Below, piece by piece: positions 10,768 through 22,100 of a DNA stretch of 64,000 nt (positions are counted from its first letter, which is position 1; each line of letters starts with the position of its first letter). The translations under genes and the position numbers were made by a program. Source of the stretch: Lepidostoma basale (lineage: Eukaryota > Arthropoda > Insecta > Trichoptera > Lepidostomatidae). Location of the stretch: assembly GCA_022606425.2 (NCBI GenBank), contig JAHDVF020001365.1:496001-560000 (forward strand), read 5' to 3'. Under the pieces are notes generated by a model. The model saw nothing but the letters and a program-made list of their open reading frames with translations. It had not been told where the DNA came from and made no database searches.

Positions 10768-11088
10768 ACTTATCAAGCTTCCTCCGCATTCATACAGCGA
10801 GTCATACGCGCATGTCGATTCTTCCGGCTTCTAACATAACATCCTACTTTTAAAATGTGATTAATTGATCATGCCAAGTTTTCCTCGGTCTCCCACGACT
10901 CCATACTCCATTCACATAGTTAACGTATACTTTCTTAAGCATTATTTCTTTAACCGTACATTTCATATGTCTAAGCGAATGCCGTGCTCCTTTCGTAATT
11001 TTATTCATAATTTTTTCTTCTGTTCTACATTCCTTTCTTATTTTGTCGTACAATGTTTTACTACACATACGTCTAAGGGATCTTATGT
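10768..11088 (-). mobile_element. LINE-T fragment without 3' tail
   Basis: Frame 10850-11068 reads CSKTLYDKIRKECRTEE, NKITKGA, then WSRGRPRKTWHDQ. The 3' end stops before the hairpin end, at the boundary with LINE-J. Confidence 0.8.
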
Positions 11089-11470
11089 CTTCTCCTTTGG
11101 AACGAGGTGGTATTTTTCGCCCCTTAGCGCATGGCCCAAATATGAGACCTTTTTAATTTTCACACTCGACAACAGCTCTCTATTGGCTCTGGCTATCTGT
11201 AGTACGTCTGCATTACTGACCCTATCGGCCCAAGGTATACGGAGCATTCTGCGGTATATCCACATCTCGAACGCTTCCAACCGGTTCATTACATTCACGT
11301 TCAGAGTCCAGGTTTCGCAGCCACATAGTAGAACAGATAGTAGTAGTTCCCCATAGTTATAGCAGAGCAAGGGGGCATATATTATTTTATGCCCTAAATT
11401 GCCGCACGAAGGCCCTTTGAAGTTCTCCTGTATTGAAAGCGATTCGTCTTTTAAATGAGGTTGCAAAAGA
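11089..11470 (-). mobile_element. RTE-H LINE fragment
   Basis: Frame 11083-11466 reads LLCGCETWTLNVNVMNRLEA, FEMWIYRRMLRIPW, ADVLQ, ELLSSVK and VSYLGHALRGEKY. It is a relative of 38635-39307. It joins LINE-T at its 3' side without a tail. Confidence 0.85.
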
Positions 11471-11846
11471 GATAGACCTCTTTGGATGCAATTATGGCGA
11501 ATTCGTGAATACCCTTACGATAAGGGCAGCAAGGAAATAACTGGAATTTATTTATTTATTTATTCAGTAAGGGCAGCATACAGCGATATCAATATATTAA
11601 TTAAGAAACATTCAGAAAAATAATAAATAAAGCCAATTACATGCTACCACAAACACAATTAACAACAACAACAACAACAACAAACCATCACGCCGTTTCC
11701 CCGCAGGGGTAGGCAGAGAGAATGGACCGCCACACTACTCTATCCTGGCAAACCTCTCTAGCTCCCTCCACATTCATACAACGAGTCATACACGCACGTC
11801 GATTCCTACGAATTCTAACATGACCAACCTTTAAAATTTGATTAAT

Positions 11847-12317
11847 TTAGTCATGCCATGTTTTCCTCCGTCTGCCTCGACTTCGTACCCCATTTACATC
11901 ATTAACGTATACTTTATTAACCATTCTTTCTCCATCCATGCGTTCCATATGTCCGAACCAACGCAGCGATCCTTTCATAATTTTGTTCATTATACCTTCT
12001 TCCGCTCTACATTCCTTTCTTATATCAGCATTTGAGATTCTGTCGTATATCGTTCTACCACACATACGTCTTAGGGACCTCATCTCTACCGCATTTATTT
12101 TACTCTCATCCTTCTTCTGCCAGTTCCATGCTTCGCTTCCATACATTAGGGTTGGGACCAGAACTCCATTGTGAACGGCCGTTTTCGCTTTTATTGATAA
12201 ATTCTTGTTTCCAATAACTATTTTTAAAGCTCCATTCACTTTGTTACCCGCACCAACCCTTCTTTCGACGTCACTATCCGTTCGGGCATCTGCTGTGAAC
12301 ATGCTACCTAAATACAC
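11847..12317 (-). pseudogene. LINE-T C-terminal domain
   Basis: Open frame beginning MYLGSMFTADARTDSDVERR. Conserved blocks follow: VPTLMYGSEAWNWQKKDE, MRSLRRMCGRTIYDRIS, LRWFGHMERM and RSRGRRRKTWHD. This is the post-RT region found in RTE-like elements. The reading frame is offset from the RT part because of a deletion at about 12360. Confidence 0.85.
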
Positions 12318-12359
12318 AAATTCCTCACCTGTTCCAAGTTCTCTTCGTTCACACTTATA

Positions 12360-12731
12360 TTACAAACTGTCATTTGCTCTTCCCTTTCGAAAACCATCAC
12401 CTTTGACTTGACATACCTCATACATTCTCGACACCAAGACTTGTAATTCGTCCGCACTATCCGCAACGAGAACGGCATCGTCCGCGTAAAGCAGACAGTT
12501 TACAGACAGATCACTCATCTTAGCACCAGCATTTATACCTTTAAGTTCTTTCATACACTTGTCCATATACAGATTGAACAACCATGGAGACATCACGCAG
12601 CCCTGCTTAACACCCTTCGTGATATCAAACCAAGGCGTGATGTCTCCATTTACCCTAACACTGGCAGTGCTCCCTTCGTAGAGAGAAGCAACCGCCCGTA
12701 TCAGTTTTGTGCTCACTCCGTATTCGGACAA
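12360..12731 (-). pseudogene. LINE-T RT palm with YADD box
   Basis: Contains RT motif B (KGVKQGCVMSPWLFNLYMD) and motif C (LLYADDAVLVAD), so two catalytic aspartates are intact. Upstream it is separated from motif A by a single in-frame TAG where a tryptophan codon is expected. Downstream it shifts frame because about 40 bases present at 23370-23410 are missing. Confidence 0.9.
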
Positions 12732-12737
12732 GATTGA

Positions 12738-13604
12738 CTACAGTTTATCTCTGTTCACTCGATCATAGGCTTTTTGCAAATCGACAAACGCACAGAAAAG
12801 CTTACGGTTTTTGGCCATAAACTTCTCCGCAAGCGTTCGAAGTGCAAAAATCTGATCCATACATCCTTTTCCGGTCATAAAAGCGCCTTGAACATCCCAT
12901 ACTCTTTCAGTCGTCGTCTTTTTTACTCTTTCTATTAAAATTCGACCGTAGAGTTTACCAACGGCGCTTAACAGACTTATTGCCCGGTGATTTCCGCAGT
13001 CCATACGAGACCCCTTTCCCTTATATAGAGGCATGATAACAGCCCTCCTCCAGTCGAGCGGCGTATATCCTTCCTCTAAACACTGGTTAAAGAGTCTGTA
13101 TAACCACGCTGCAACAACCGGCCCACCGTTTTTAATAAACTCCAAAGCGACACAATCATAACCAACAGTTTTTCCACCTTTCATACAGCTTACAGATTTT
13201 ACTATTTCGTTCAAACTTATTTCTGTCATATCTCTTTCGCTATTCGTGCAACTCACATTTGTAACGCTCCTTCTCATTGAACTCTCAGTCATTTCACTGC
13301 CATATACATCTTTAAAGTATTCCATCCATCTTCCTTGTATACTGTCAAAATCAGTAATCATTCTTCCCTCACAACTCAAAATTGCTTTCGCACAACCATT
13401 TTCGGGAGGATTCCGGGCTTTTTTGACTTCCTTCCAGAACATTTTTATGTTGCTCTGAAAGTGACTCGTCATCTTGAGACCGTCTTTTTCCTTCAGTTTA
13501 TCCTTTTTCTCTCTCACTTTCAACTTGACATTCATCTTACAAACTTTGTATGCTTCTTTTGCTCTTTTATATTTCTCGCAATCTCTTTTATCCACAGATA
13601 TCAT
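12738..13604 (-). pseudogene. LINE-T RT fingers and motif A
   Basis: An open frame of 288 codons. The first about 70 residues are lysine-rich linker. Then come the RT0-RT1 region (DWRRAVIMPLYKGKGSRMD), NHRAISLLS (RT2) and FVDLQKAYDRVN (motif A, catalytic D). It ends at the TAG before SILSEYG. This is the longest open frame in the window outside satellites, but it is not a host gene. Confidence 0.9.
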
Positions 13605-13667
13605 ATTTAACCATGCATCCTTCTTTTCTTTGACCAGAATTTTTACACAGTCATTCCACCAAGCATC

Positions 13668-14306
13668 TCAATTTCTTCTTCCTTGCACACATGTACCACA
13701 TACCTCTTTCGCTGTTTCACATAGACTTTCTTCCAATTTGTTCCAGATCTCGTCTATACTTATAAATTCAGATTCTCGACCACTCAGCCTCTCATTCACT
13801 TTCGTCATATAACTCTCTTTTACGTCATCGATTTGGAGTTTTCCTATTTGAACTCTAGACGGCGCGGTCACTGTTTTGTTCTTCTTGGTGCGCCAACCTC
13901 GGAACAGGTTTATCTTTGTCACCACCATAAAATGGTCAGTTCCGAGTTCGGCCCCTCTGAACACTCTGGTATCTACAGTGTCCGTCCGTAATCTAGAGTC
14001 AACGATGACGTAATCGATAGTCGTCCTTTCATTCCCTCTCTCCCATGTATACTCCCATGTATACTGATGGATCCTCCTATGATCAAACATCGTGTTTGAC
14101 ACAAAGAGGCTCCACTCCAGGCATACACCAAGCACTCTCCTTCCATTATCGTTCGTCCTACTATCACCATACTTACCGAGACATTCTTCATAACCAGTCC
14201 TTTGAATTCCTACCCATCCATTCAAATCTCCTGCTAAAATAATTCTTTCGTTCACGTTCTTACTCGCTGCTATCTCGTTTACACTATCCCAGAACTCATC
14301 TTTCAC
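13668..14306 (-). pseudogene. LINE-T endonuclease domain, N-terminus missing
   Basis: An open frame of 212 codons. Apurinic-endonuclease motifs visible: ILAGDLNGWVG, TIDYVIVDSR and GTDHFMVV (the catalytic D/H pair near the end of the domain). The N-terminal part with the first metal-binding residues is absent. The frame is followed by stop codons in the linker to the RT. Confidence 0.88.
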
Positions 14307-14324
14307 AGCTTCATCTTCGCTATT

Positions 14325-14470
14325 AACACAATTAACAGTTAATTGATCAACATTAACTGTTAATTGTGTTAATTAACAGTTAATTGTTAATTGTTAATTA
14401 ACAGTTAATTGTTACTTAACAGTTAAAAATCCTAACACAATTAACAGTTAATTGAATTTAAGCTAAGGCA
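14325..14470. repeat. Tandem self-complementary AACAGTTAATTG block
   Basis: Several copies of ATTAACAGTTAATTG and its reverse complement are packed together at the truncated 5' end of the LINE-T copy, so the block can fold in many registers. Confidence 0.8.
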
Positions 14471-14479
14471 AAATACGGT

Positions 14480-14840
14480 CAAACAAAATGATTGAGAGTT
14501 AAACATAATAATAGTAGTAGAAATAAGAACAAAATTAAAAGTATAAATAAAAGTAAAAATAAAAGTAACATTTTATAATATCATGTAACATTACGTCCTC
14601 ATCTCATCCACGCCGAAAGGTTGCTCTTATCGCTTTTTTAAAGTTTCGTTCGTTCAAGTGGAAAAAACGATGTCACCAAAATACTTGTGGTAGTTGTCAC
14701 AAATCCTGTACATTGCTGCGCTTTGAGCGTAGTTGGTGCGATAAACAGGGAGATGGAAAACTTGGCTTGCGGTGTGTCTTGAGTGTCAATTTGCAATATT
14801 CCTATTTATAAGGTTCTAGGTATATTTCCTTTGATATTCT
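14480..14840. other. No recognisable feature
   Basis: AT-rich; nothing recurring seen. Confidence 0.4.
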
Positions 14841-14841
14841 T

Positions 14842-14908
14842 TTTTTTCACCCTTTACATCGATTTGGCTCGCGCTGTAATGATGTAAGGAGTTTTTACAA
14901 CAAATACA
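14842..14908 (+). mobile_element. SINE-t 3' end only
   Basis: Matches the 3' part of the tRNA SINE (CCCTTTACATCGATTTGGCT, then a GATGTAA inverse), as at 59308-59350. The tRNA-like head is missing. Confidence 0.75.
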
Positions 14909-14954
14909 TAACATTTAATCATTCTTATGTCTACATAATATTATTCTGGTATTA

Positions 14955-15008
14955 TCCTTTTTCTGGCAGTTCCATACTTCACTTCCATACATCAGTGTTG
15001 GTATATGA
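14955..15008 (-). mobile_element. LINE-T very short fragment
   Basis: Matches the TLMYGSEVWNWQK coding word only. Confidence 0.65.
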
Positions 15009-15029
15009 AAATTAATCAATTCTAAAACA

Positions 15030-15535
15030 CGTATTTGAAAACAAGGAAACTCCAGTATGTCTGAAGAGAAAACTTTATGATTCATGCATACTGCCGGTGA
15101 TGACGTACGAGTATGGGATGGAAACTGTGACCCTCGCCAAGAGAAATGTTGAAAGATTGAGAGTCACGCAGCGTTCCATGGAAAGACATATGCTCGGCGT
15201 CAGTCTCCGAGATAGAATCAGAAATGAGGAGATTAGACGCCGAACAAAAATAACGGACATCATGGAACGACTAGCGAGACTGAAGTGGCAATGGGCGGAT
15301 CATGTGGCGAGACAGAGTGAGGATAGATGGACCCAGAAAATAATGAGGTGGAGACCATGGGAGAATAGGAGAAACGTCGGCAGGCCGCAAAAAAAGTGGG
15401 CCGATGACATTGCTGCCGTGGGGGGGAAAATGTGGCTATGGCTGGCAGGAGATAAAGACGAGTGGAAGGGAAGGGAGGAGGCCTATGTCCAGCAGTGGAC
15501 CGATAAGGGCTGACGAAGAAGAAGAAGAAGAAAAA
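15030..15535 (+). mobile_element. RTE-D LINE 3' portion with (GAA)n tail
   Basis: Frame 15097-15513 is open: MTYEYGMETVTLAKR, RVTQRSMERHMLGVSLRDRI, RNEEIRRRTKITDIM, LKWQWADHVARQ, MRWRPWENRRNVGRPQKKW and WKGREEAYVQQWTDKG-stop, then (GAA)n. It is the youngest-looking RTE tail here: the terminal 138 codons are undisturbed. Only the 3' end of the element is present. A relative lies at 42638-43292. Confidence 0.9.
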
Positions 15536-15539
15536 AGGT

Positions 15540-16075
15540 ACAAGTTATCGGCCAAATAAGTAAGGGAGTTATACAATTGCAATGATAGTATAACCTAGCT
15601 GAAGTAAATCTCAACTAAGTCCTTAACTTAGTTAACAGTTAAAATTACCTTGTTTTTAGCGTTCTGCAAATGGTGGAATGCGCCATGCTAGAATCAAGTT
15701 TCTCCCGTATTTTTACGACCCCGTCTTAGGCGGTGTCGTTAAATTACAAAAATGTTAGTTTAAAGAGCATTTTACAGCGCTCGAGAGTTAAAATCTTGAA
15801 AAGTTATGTCTAATATGTAGCTGTAAAACACGTTGGGGTAGTAAACAGGAGTTAGGAAGTAAGAAAGGGTTTAACAAGTCTCCCTAGGGGTTGCAAAAGT
15901 TGCTGTATATCGCGCGTTAGCAGTAAGGAGACGCATGCAAAAGGAAAGCTTTCGGGAAAGTTAGCACGTGATCATGTGACAGGATATTGCAATGGATTAT
16001 AAATGCAATAATTAATTCTTTAAGTGGTAAAAATAAAATAGTCTTTCTTCTATATTTACCATACTTTGTGTTGTT
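15540..16075. other. No recognisable feature
   Basis: No repeat or open frame of note. Confidence 0.4.
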
Positions 16076-16141
16076 ATGATGTTCTATTTCTCTTCTTCTT
16101 TTTAAATACTTTGTATATACAACACTTTTATTAAAAAATCA

Positions 16142-16190
16142 AATTACATAGACATGTTTCGTTCAACCAGTCCTTCTTCAGTTATACATA
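16142..16190 (-). ncRNA. Hammerhead-like motif, family hhC (left arm)
   Basis: Minus: CTGAAGA (16175-16181), extra A, stem II GGAC..GAAC, GAAAC (16156-16160), ATGTC. Stem II is partly mispaired. Confidence 0.65.
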
Positions 16191-16322
16191 TTATAAAGAT
16201 AAATTTAAAAAATATTATAAAATTGTTTACATGATCCGACAGATGTTATAAAGATTTAATATATAATATCATCTGTCAGATCATGTAAACAATTTTATAA
16301 TATTTTTGAATGTATCTTTATA

Positions 16323-16372
16323 ATATGTATCACTGAAGAAGGACTGGTTGTCCGAAACATCTCTATGTAATT
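16323..16372 (+). ncRNA. Hammerhead-like motif, family hhC (right arm)
   Basis: Plus: CTGAAGA (16333-16339), extra A, stem II GGAC/GTCC, GAAAC (16354-16358). The triplet is mutated from GTC to CTC. Confidence 0.6.
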
Positions 16373-16494
16373 GTATTATTTTATATAAGTGTTGTACGAG
16401 TATGTACAGAGTATATAAAAAAACAAGAAGAGAAATAAAGATATAATGTAATTAAGTAAGTAAATAATATGAATGAAATTTGTTTATAATAATT

Positions 16495-16575
16495 TCTGTA
16501 ACTGAAATATTTCGCCTGTCTAAGGCATAATCATATACATTTATTCCTAGACAGGCGAAATATGTCATTCACATA
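16495..16575. repeat. Fold-back element, family hhG
   Basis: Arms GAAATATTTCGCCTGTCTA and its inverse. Each arm has stem II GCCT/AGGC followed by GAAA and ATGTC on the right arm. The CTGANGA box is TTGATAA-like in this family and is degraded here. Confidence 0.7.
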
Positions 16576-17169
16576 AATTACGAATGTTATAAAACATAAG
16601 ATTTCATTCATATTAGTTATTTAATACGAAGATTTACCTCATTGTTTTAGAAACCATTATGTCGGTGATTTTTTTTAATTGATTTAATAAATTTTTATAA
16701 ATAATATAATAAAATAATAATACACTTTTAGTATTTATATATAAACCACTTTATTTGGTGAGGGTGAGAGAGTAAACTGATATACATTTTTATCATTTTA
16801 AACCAGTTTTCCGATAATCAAATTGCCGTTGTTGTATGTATGACGATGACTAACACCCATTTAAATAATTGGGTCAAAAAGTTCATCGGAACTTGTAAGT
16901 TTTGTAACCGGAATGATTATCCACCCTACCCGTATACGTACGGAGGGGTGATTTCCTGCTACCGCATCAAATATTTATCTCTGCATCTGTCGGCATCGTT
17001 TGAACTTTGCTTGTACATATCTAACTAACTGTTAATTATTCTCTCAACAAGGCGGAGAACGGAATAATGTATACACCCTGATACACACTAAACCATATTG
17101 GAGATAGCTGACAACATTGAACAAATTGAAACATATCATTAATTTTTATGATTATGTTTTTTGATATTA

Positions 17170-17405
17170 AAACAGGTCAGACTAAATAGACTGAGATGGA
17201 CCGGTCACGTGCAGAGGATGCCGTCATCGCGAACGCCAAAAAGATTGCTGGAGTAGCACCCAGGTGGTAGAAGACCAATTGGACGACCAAGGCTGCGATG
17301 TGAGGATGGAGTTGGGAGAGATGGGGCAAGATTGTTACGAGTGTCAGAGTGGAGGGTCGAAGCGGAGGACAGGAGGAGTAGGGCGATCGAAGAAGAAGAA
17401 GAAAG
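17170..17405 (+). mobile_element. RTE-K LINE 3' end with (GAA)n tail
   Basis: The decayed frame gives VRLNRLRWTGHVQRMPSSRT, PKRLLE, then GRRPIGRPRLRCEDGVGRD, typical of the last 70 residues of another RTE family; tail GAAGAAGAAGAAGAAA. Confidence 0.8.
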
Positions 17406-17559
17406 ATATTAAAACAACTAAAGTTTACGAAAAATACAGTTTGGGATAATCGTGATAACCTGGTTTGAGATAATTTGTTAAATCGTATCTTGTGTGATAT
17501 GTAGTTTGCTATTATCTAGGCGCAGTGGGCGTTCAAAGCACTTCTTCAGGAGCTAACTA

Positions 17560-17815
17560 AACTAACTAACCATCAAGCCGTCTCGCCGAAGGGATAGGCA
17601 GAACGAATGGACTACCACACTTTTCTTTCCTGACGTATTTCTCTCGCTTCCTCAACGTTCATACATCGTGTCATGCACGCGCGTCGATTTCTCTGACTCC
17701 TCTCATGGCCGACATTCAATATTTGATTTATTTGATCGTGCCACGTTTTCCTCGGTATTCCTCTACTTCTGGTTCCATTAACGTGATGGTTAGTTATTTA
17801 GTTTAGTTTAATTCA
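17560..17815. repeat. LINE-T tail-to-tail unit
   Basis: The left part (17560-17782) is a minus-strand LINE-T 3' end. It passes directly into a plus-strand ACGTGATGGTTAGTT tail (17783-17815). The outer ends are therefore inverted repeats of the LINE-T tail. Confidence 0.75.
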
Positions 17816-17874
17816 TAAAAATTCATATAATTCAAATTTAAAAGGTTCGCTATGAAATGCAAAAGAATCGATAT

Positions 17875-17995
17875 ACGTGTAAGATTCGTTGTATAAATGT
17901 GAAAATATCTACAGATGTATGTCAGGATAGAAAATGTAGAGGTCCATTCTCTCTTCCTACCGGGGACACGGTGTGATGGTTTGTTTATTTGTTTA
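17875..17995 (+). mobile_element. LINE-T 3' end, decayed
   Basis: ATGTCAGGATAGA..GGTCCATTCTCTC and GACACGGTGTGATGGTTTG with a GTTT-rich tail. Confidence 0.7.
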
Positions 17996-18214
17996 TCTAT
18001 GGCTTCAGCTAGCTCATATGGTTTATAGTGATGCTATAAACGTACTGCCAAGTATTAAAATTTCATATGAAAACAACAGAATTCTTCACAACGACACCAA
18101 ACTACTTTAAGTTTTCCGCTGGTGTAAAATTATTCCTTGCACTCGCTGAATGAATACACACAGGCGAACTGAAACCAAAAATAAACGAAATAATTTAACA
18201 AATAAATATTCCAC

Positions 18215-18625
18215 TGTTTTGGCCGAAACACTTCCTAATTACTTCAAAATTATTAACTGTTAAATTATAAAAAAAACTGTTTTGGGTAACAACATTTTTA
18301 TTTTAAAATTTTTATTGTCAACTGTGATGATACTTTTTAATTTGTATGACCTATAAGTGTCTTTTTTATTCACAGTTCTTTCTCATCTTATCATATATAT
18401 TTGTTTGTAGAATTGTCAACAGATTTCTCATACTTAATTACAACTATGACTAATGACAATCACGAGTTTTTTGCTCTATGAATAGTAACCAAACGTTCTT
18501 TTAATTAACTGTAATTAGGTACCTAACTCAACTCTAGCAGGAACTTTAAAATACTATCAAAAAAATTATTCATATTGACATTGGAACAAATACACATCAT
18601 TAACGAAACAGCTGTCGCGAATTTT
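18215..18625. repeat. hhD family relic
   Basis: Contains the GTTTTGGCCGAAACACT arm (18218-18236) and ACGAAACAGCTGTCGCG (18609-18625), the 3' half of the hhD hammerhead motif. The CTGATGA half is missing. The sequence between them is AT-rich. Confidence 0.55.
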
Positions 18626-18689
18626 TTTTTCAGATGTGAAACCAGAAACAGCGTTTTTAATTAAATAGTAAATAAATATTATTTGCATT

Positions 18690-18830
18690 CGACGTGCGTG
18701 CAGGACACGATGAATAAATGTTTAGTATTATAGAGAAGTAAGTCAGGAAAAAACAGTGTTATCATTTATTCCTGCCTACCCCTCGGAGAGACGGAGTGGT
18801 GGTTAGTTATATAGTTAGTTCATTACTAAA
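18690..18830 (+). mobile_element. LINE-T 3' end, decayed
   Basis: GACGTGCGTGCAGGACACGA, then the GGAGAGACGGAGTGGTGG end and GTTA tail. Confidence 0.7.
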
Positions 18831-18837
18831 TGATTTA

Positions 18838-18912
18838 TCCTTCTTTTTCACCAGTTCCATGCTTCACTTCCATACATAAGATTCGGCACAAGAACACTAT
18901 TGTGCACTGACT
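18838..18912 (-). mobile_element. LINE-T small fragment
   Basis: Inverse of the YGSEAW-coding stretch; lies just after the tail of the previous copy in opposite orientation. Confidence 0.65.
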
Positions 18913-18919
18913 AATTATG

Positions 18920-20235
18920 AGGTTAGAGTAAAGATTACACTAGTTAAAAAAACTATTTTAATTTTCATTACAAGTTTGAATTTATTAAATTTATTACTGT
19001 TACCAAAATCGAGACTCATTTCAATTTGAATCATTTCCACTAAACATTTCATTCATTCGTTACATAGGACAACATGCATTTCGCGAGAAAAATCGTTTTT
19101 GATATTTTCCATCTGTCTCCTCGGAAAATTCATTTTCTGCTCTGTTCGAGAAAATATAAACAACAAAAGATTTTATTCCCGAACGGGCACGCGGGGAAAT
19201 ACGTTGCATGTGATTGCTTTTTTACGCTCGTGAGAAAATTATGAAAATTATGAATTCAAACTTTTTTCGTTTTTGCACGCGTGGATACTGTGTAATCATA
19301 CATATTTCATAGATTATAATTGAAAACTTATAGATATAATTGAGCAAAATAATCTAAATTGCTGTCCGTGAAGAAACCTGGTTTTAAATCGGTTGGAAGG
19401 TTTTAAAACGCCCTACCTTTGGATTATTTTCAGAGAAACGTGCAAAAAAAGCAGGTTTTTTATTAATGAAATTTAATAATTTATTTATTTTATTTTTTTG
19501 AATTACGAAACATCAAATACTCGGCCGCACACTTCGCCTGCACCTTGTATAACTATCATATTTATGAAGACTTGTACTCGAGTGTTGTTGGCACACGCGC
19601 GTACCCCTAACAGTTTGTACATTTTAGGTACAGTCACAGTGAACGTAGCACTTACGTTCAAATACGTAGGGTGGTTAAAGCTTCGAGTAGAGAAGTTATT
19701 TATTATGTATTTAATAAATTTGTGTTTTTTTTTAGAGGCTACAAATTCAAAATGGAAAAAAAAATACATTAAAATAATGTTAATGTCTATGATATTGGCT
19801 TTATTTAATAGATAATTTTATGCCACTTTTGTTTAAAAAAGGTTTTCAGGCATATGAGCGCCATGGCTAGCTCGAATGAAGCGCAATCGTGAAGTCCAAT
19901 TTTCGACAACTTTATTGAGCAATTGAGTAAAATGGCAAAACGTATTGACTACAAATCAACTGTCAATTATCTAATTGACAGTCTGTTGAAACAATGCTGC
20001 CAGTTTAAAAAACAAACTTCTAAAAAAACACCTTTTACGAGTATATAGGATCCTCTTCCTCCCTTTAGGACTCAATGCGTCAACATTTTTCGTGTTGAAT
20101 ATAAAAAAAGGCTGTCTTCCCCTCTATTTGTTGTGATGTTTGCATAAGTATCCATTCATACCTAATACACCTAATTAAATGAATTTGCATTTCCTAGAAA
20201 TTAGCTATTTAATTTTATTCGCTTTTCCCTTTCTT
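18920..20235. other. Longest stretch without a recognised element
   Basis: About 1.3 kb with no repeat shared with the rest of the window. Frames at 19498-19815 exist on both strands but show no family signature. Candidate unique sequence. Confidence 0.4.
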
Positions 20236-20239
20236 TTAT

Positions 20240-20320
20240 CTAGATTCTCTTCATTCACCGGGCCATGTACATACGTCTATTTCTCCGACTCCTCCTTTGG
20301 CCGACATTGAATATAAATTT
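20240..20320 (-). mobile_element. LINE-T small fragment
   Basis: Matches the ACGTCTATTTCTCCGACTCC and GGCCGACATTGAATAT words of the LINE-T 3' region. Confidence 0.7.
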
Positions 20321-20334
20321 GTAAATCCCATGGT

Positions 20335-20640
20335 CATTTTGTTCCTGATAATTATCTGCCACAGCGCTGTCATCAATTGTTCTTTGCTCCGTCACGCAGA
20401 ACCAACTTCCGTTTGATGATGCCAGTAGGAAGAGCAATTCAGACGTTGAATCTAATCGTCTCGGATTTGGACATTTTCAGTGTCAGCGAGGCAGCGTTCA
20501 TAAAAAAATATTTTACGAATTCTGGAAAGAGTACTGTCTCACTGACGTCGACTTATATTTGGGTTCCTTCTGATATGTATGATTATTAGGTTTCATATCG
20601 TTGTTTTATCTTTATTACACCGTTTTGTATCAAAATGAGT
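20335..20640 (+). mobile_element. LINE-J2 (second CR1/jockey-like family) 3' end
   Basis: Encodes LFFAPSRRTNFRLMMPVGRA, then IQTLNLIVSDLDIFSVSEA, the C-terminus of a non-LTR RT distinct from LINE-J but with the same layout. The second copy is 22605-23199. Confidence 0.8.
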
Positions 20641-21690
20641 CGCCTAAATGTTTTCCGTTTGTTATGTCTCATTTGTGTTTTATATACTATATAACCAAAT
20701 GAATAAATTTAAATAAATTTCATTAATATAAACATTCGAATATGATTTACTCTGGAATAAGTCAAGATAATATTCTCGGAAGTGGAAAAACAGGCTTGAG
20801 CTTTTCTCATGGTTATTATAAATGGAAGAACCAAGCTTATTCATATACTTGAAATTTACCCACGTGTATGCAAACATTCGAAAATAATTCTTACGTAACA
20901 ACAATATTTGGAAACAGAGGAGTAAGTCAGAAACCACATTTGCTTGCCTGTGCGAACAAGCTCTGCCTGCGAACTTAACGCGACCACATGTTTGTGTAAC
21001 TCGTACCCATATAATTACTGCGGATAATAAGCGTATATTTAAGTAACTCACGCATTGAAAGTCAGAATTGAGAAACAGACTTATTCCAATAATAATTAAA
21101 ACACCAATGCAATCAACCATTATTTCGTAATCAAGTATATATTGGTCATTATTTTTTTAATTTAAGTTTCAACCTTCTAAAAGTTAGGACAATTGGAAAC
21201 CCACCTCACAGGACGATCACCTCTTTGAAGAACACACCACATAGGTTTACAGCAGAGAAAAATTAGAAGAATAAGACACACACAACAAGATTTTTTTTAC
21301 AATCTTTATATCATTTGGAAACCAAATGTGTAGATTTCATTTAAAAAAATGTTAATGAATCTAATGATTTTACTGAAATCTCTTGATGGAAGTTCATTTT
21401 AAATAATAATTAATATGTTTTAAAAATTTGTTATAAATTCTATATTATGTTATAAATTCAGTAATAATAATAACAAAAGTACCATTTTTTCAAACGTTAT
21501 ACTAGATAAATTATGTCAGCTATAATAAAATTTTAAATCCATTGTATTGAATATGAATCTTCTTGAATACCTGTAATAACAATATTTAAATTTAGTATTT
21601 TACATAAATATTTGAAGATTATTTTTGTATAGAATCATGTTTACCATCCCTGATTTGTATATACGAGTATATAAAGGACTCGGTTTACAA
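20641..21690. other. No recognisable feature
   Basis: AT-rich; the frame at 20680-21120 (minus) has no family signature and no codon bias I can argue for. Confidence 0.4.
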
Positions 21691-21695
21691 TAGTA

Positions 21696-21745
21696 TCACC
21701 AGTCTGTCGATACCAGGGAGCCTTTCGAAACCGGTCGCTGTCGAA
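21696..21745 (+). ncRNA. Hammerhead-like motif, family hhB
   Basis: CTGTCGA (21704-21710; core A6 replaced by T), extra T, stem II ACCAGG../..CCTTTC, GAAAC (21727-21731), stem III ACCGGT and triplet GTC (21734-21736). Stem I pairs CAGT with GCTG (one wobble). The same CTGTCGA variant occurs at 22450-22497. Confidence 0.6.
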
Positions 21746-21904
21746 ATAAAGACAAAAGTAGATGTACTCGTAGTTAAAAAACATTGTTTTATTTAGTTTT
21801 TAGTAAATGAAACTTGTATTTTTGGAGAGTCCCAACCTGTTTTGGCAGTGTAATTTTTTTAACCTAAAGCTTTTTAATATAAAGTTTTCCATTAGGAACG
21901 CAAT

Positions 21905-22100
21905 GGGCAAAATACTTTTTCATCAACAGCCTGTAAACATTCACTGCTGGATGTACGTCTCTCAACCTCCAAGCCATCCCTCTCGGTCTCTCGCCACTCC
22001 AGACCCTTCTGGTGGGCTGTCTTCCTACACTTCTCCGGCCCAATCTCGGCCTCCATTCATGAATCCACTGGCTCCATCTTCCATTATCCCAAAGTCACCA
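21905..22100 (-). mobile_element. RTE-L LINE 3' end
   Basis: Minus strand ends with ETYIQQ.MFTGC, the usual final residues of RTE-type ORFs, then a GATGAAAAAG tail. Upstream residues are broken by stops. The overlapping plus-strand frame 21807-22166 is a shadow. Confidence 0.65.

Larger units (their letters stand above)
11655..14306 (-). mobile_element. LINE-T, longest copy (endonuclease plus RT)
   Basis: The best copy of the dominant LINE in the window, about 2.65 kb. Reading minus it has the C-terminal half of an apurinic-type endonuclease, a reverse transcriptase with YADD, a C-terminal region, the conserved 3' hairpin end and a (GTT)n tail (11660-11688). The first part of the endonuclease is missing, so the copy is 5' truncated at about 14306. 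The coding region is interrupted at about 13605-13667, by a TAG at about 12734 and by a deletion near 12360. I place it among RTE-like endonuclease-RT LINEs; the exact clade is uncertain. Confidence 0.9.
16080..16440. repeat. Fold-back element, family hhC
   Basis: Inverted-repeat element with outer arms TTTCTCTTCTTC..TACTTTGTATATACAAC on the left and the inverse on the right, each carrying a hammerhead-like core facing outward (next two entries). Same family as 59615-59895. Confidence 0.85.

Noticed and set aside
12738..13604. 288-codon open frame as a possible host gene
   Set aside because: Contains reverse transcriptase motifs and is collinear with LINE-T; it is retrotransposon-derived.
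19498..19815. 105-codon plus-strand frame overlapping an 88-codon minus-strand frame
   Set aside because: No domain, low-complexity ends, and both strands open; most likely chance in AT-rich DNA.
20680..21120. 146-codon minus-strand frame
   Set aside because: No recognisable family and AT-biased composition with no supporting context.
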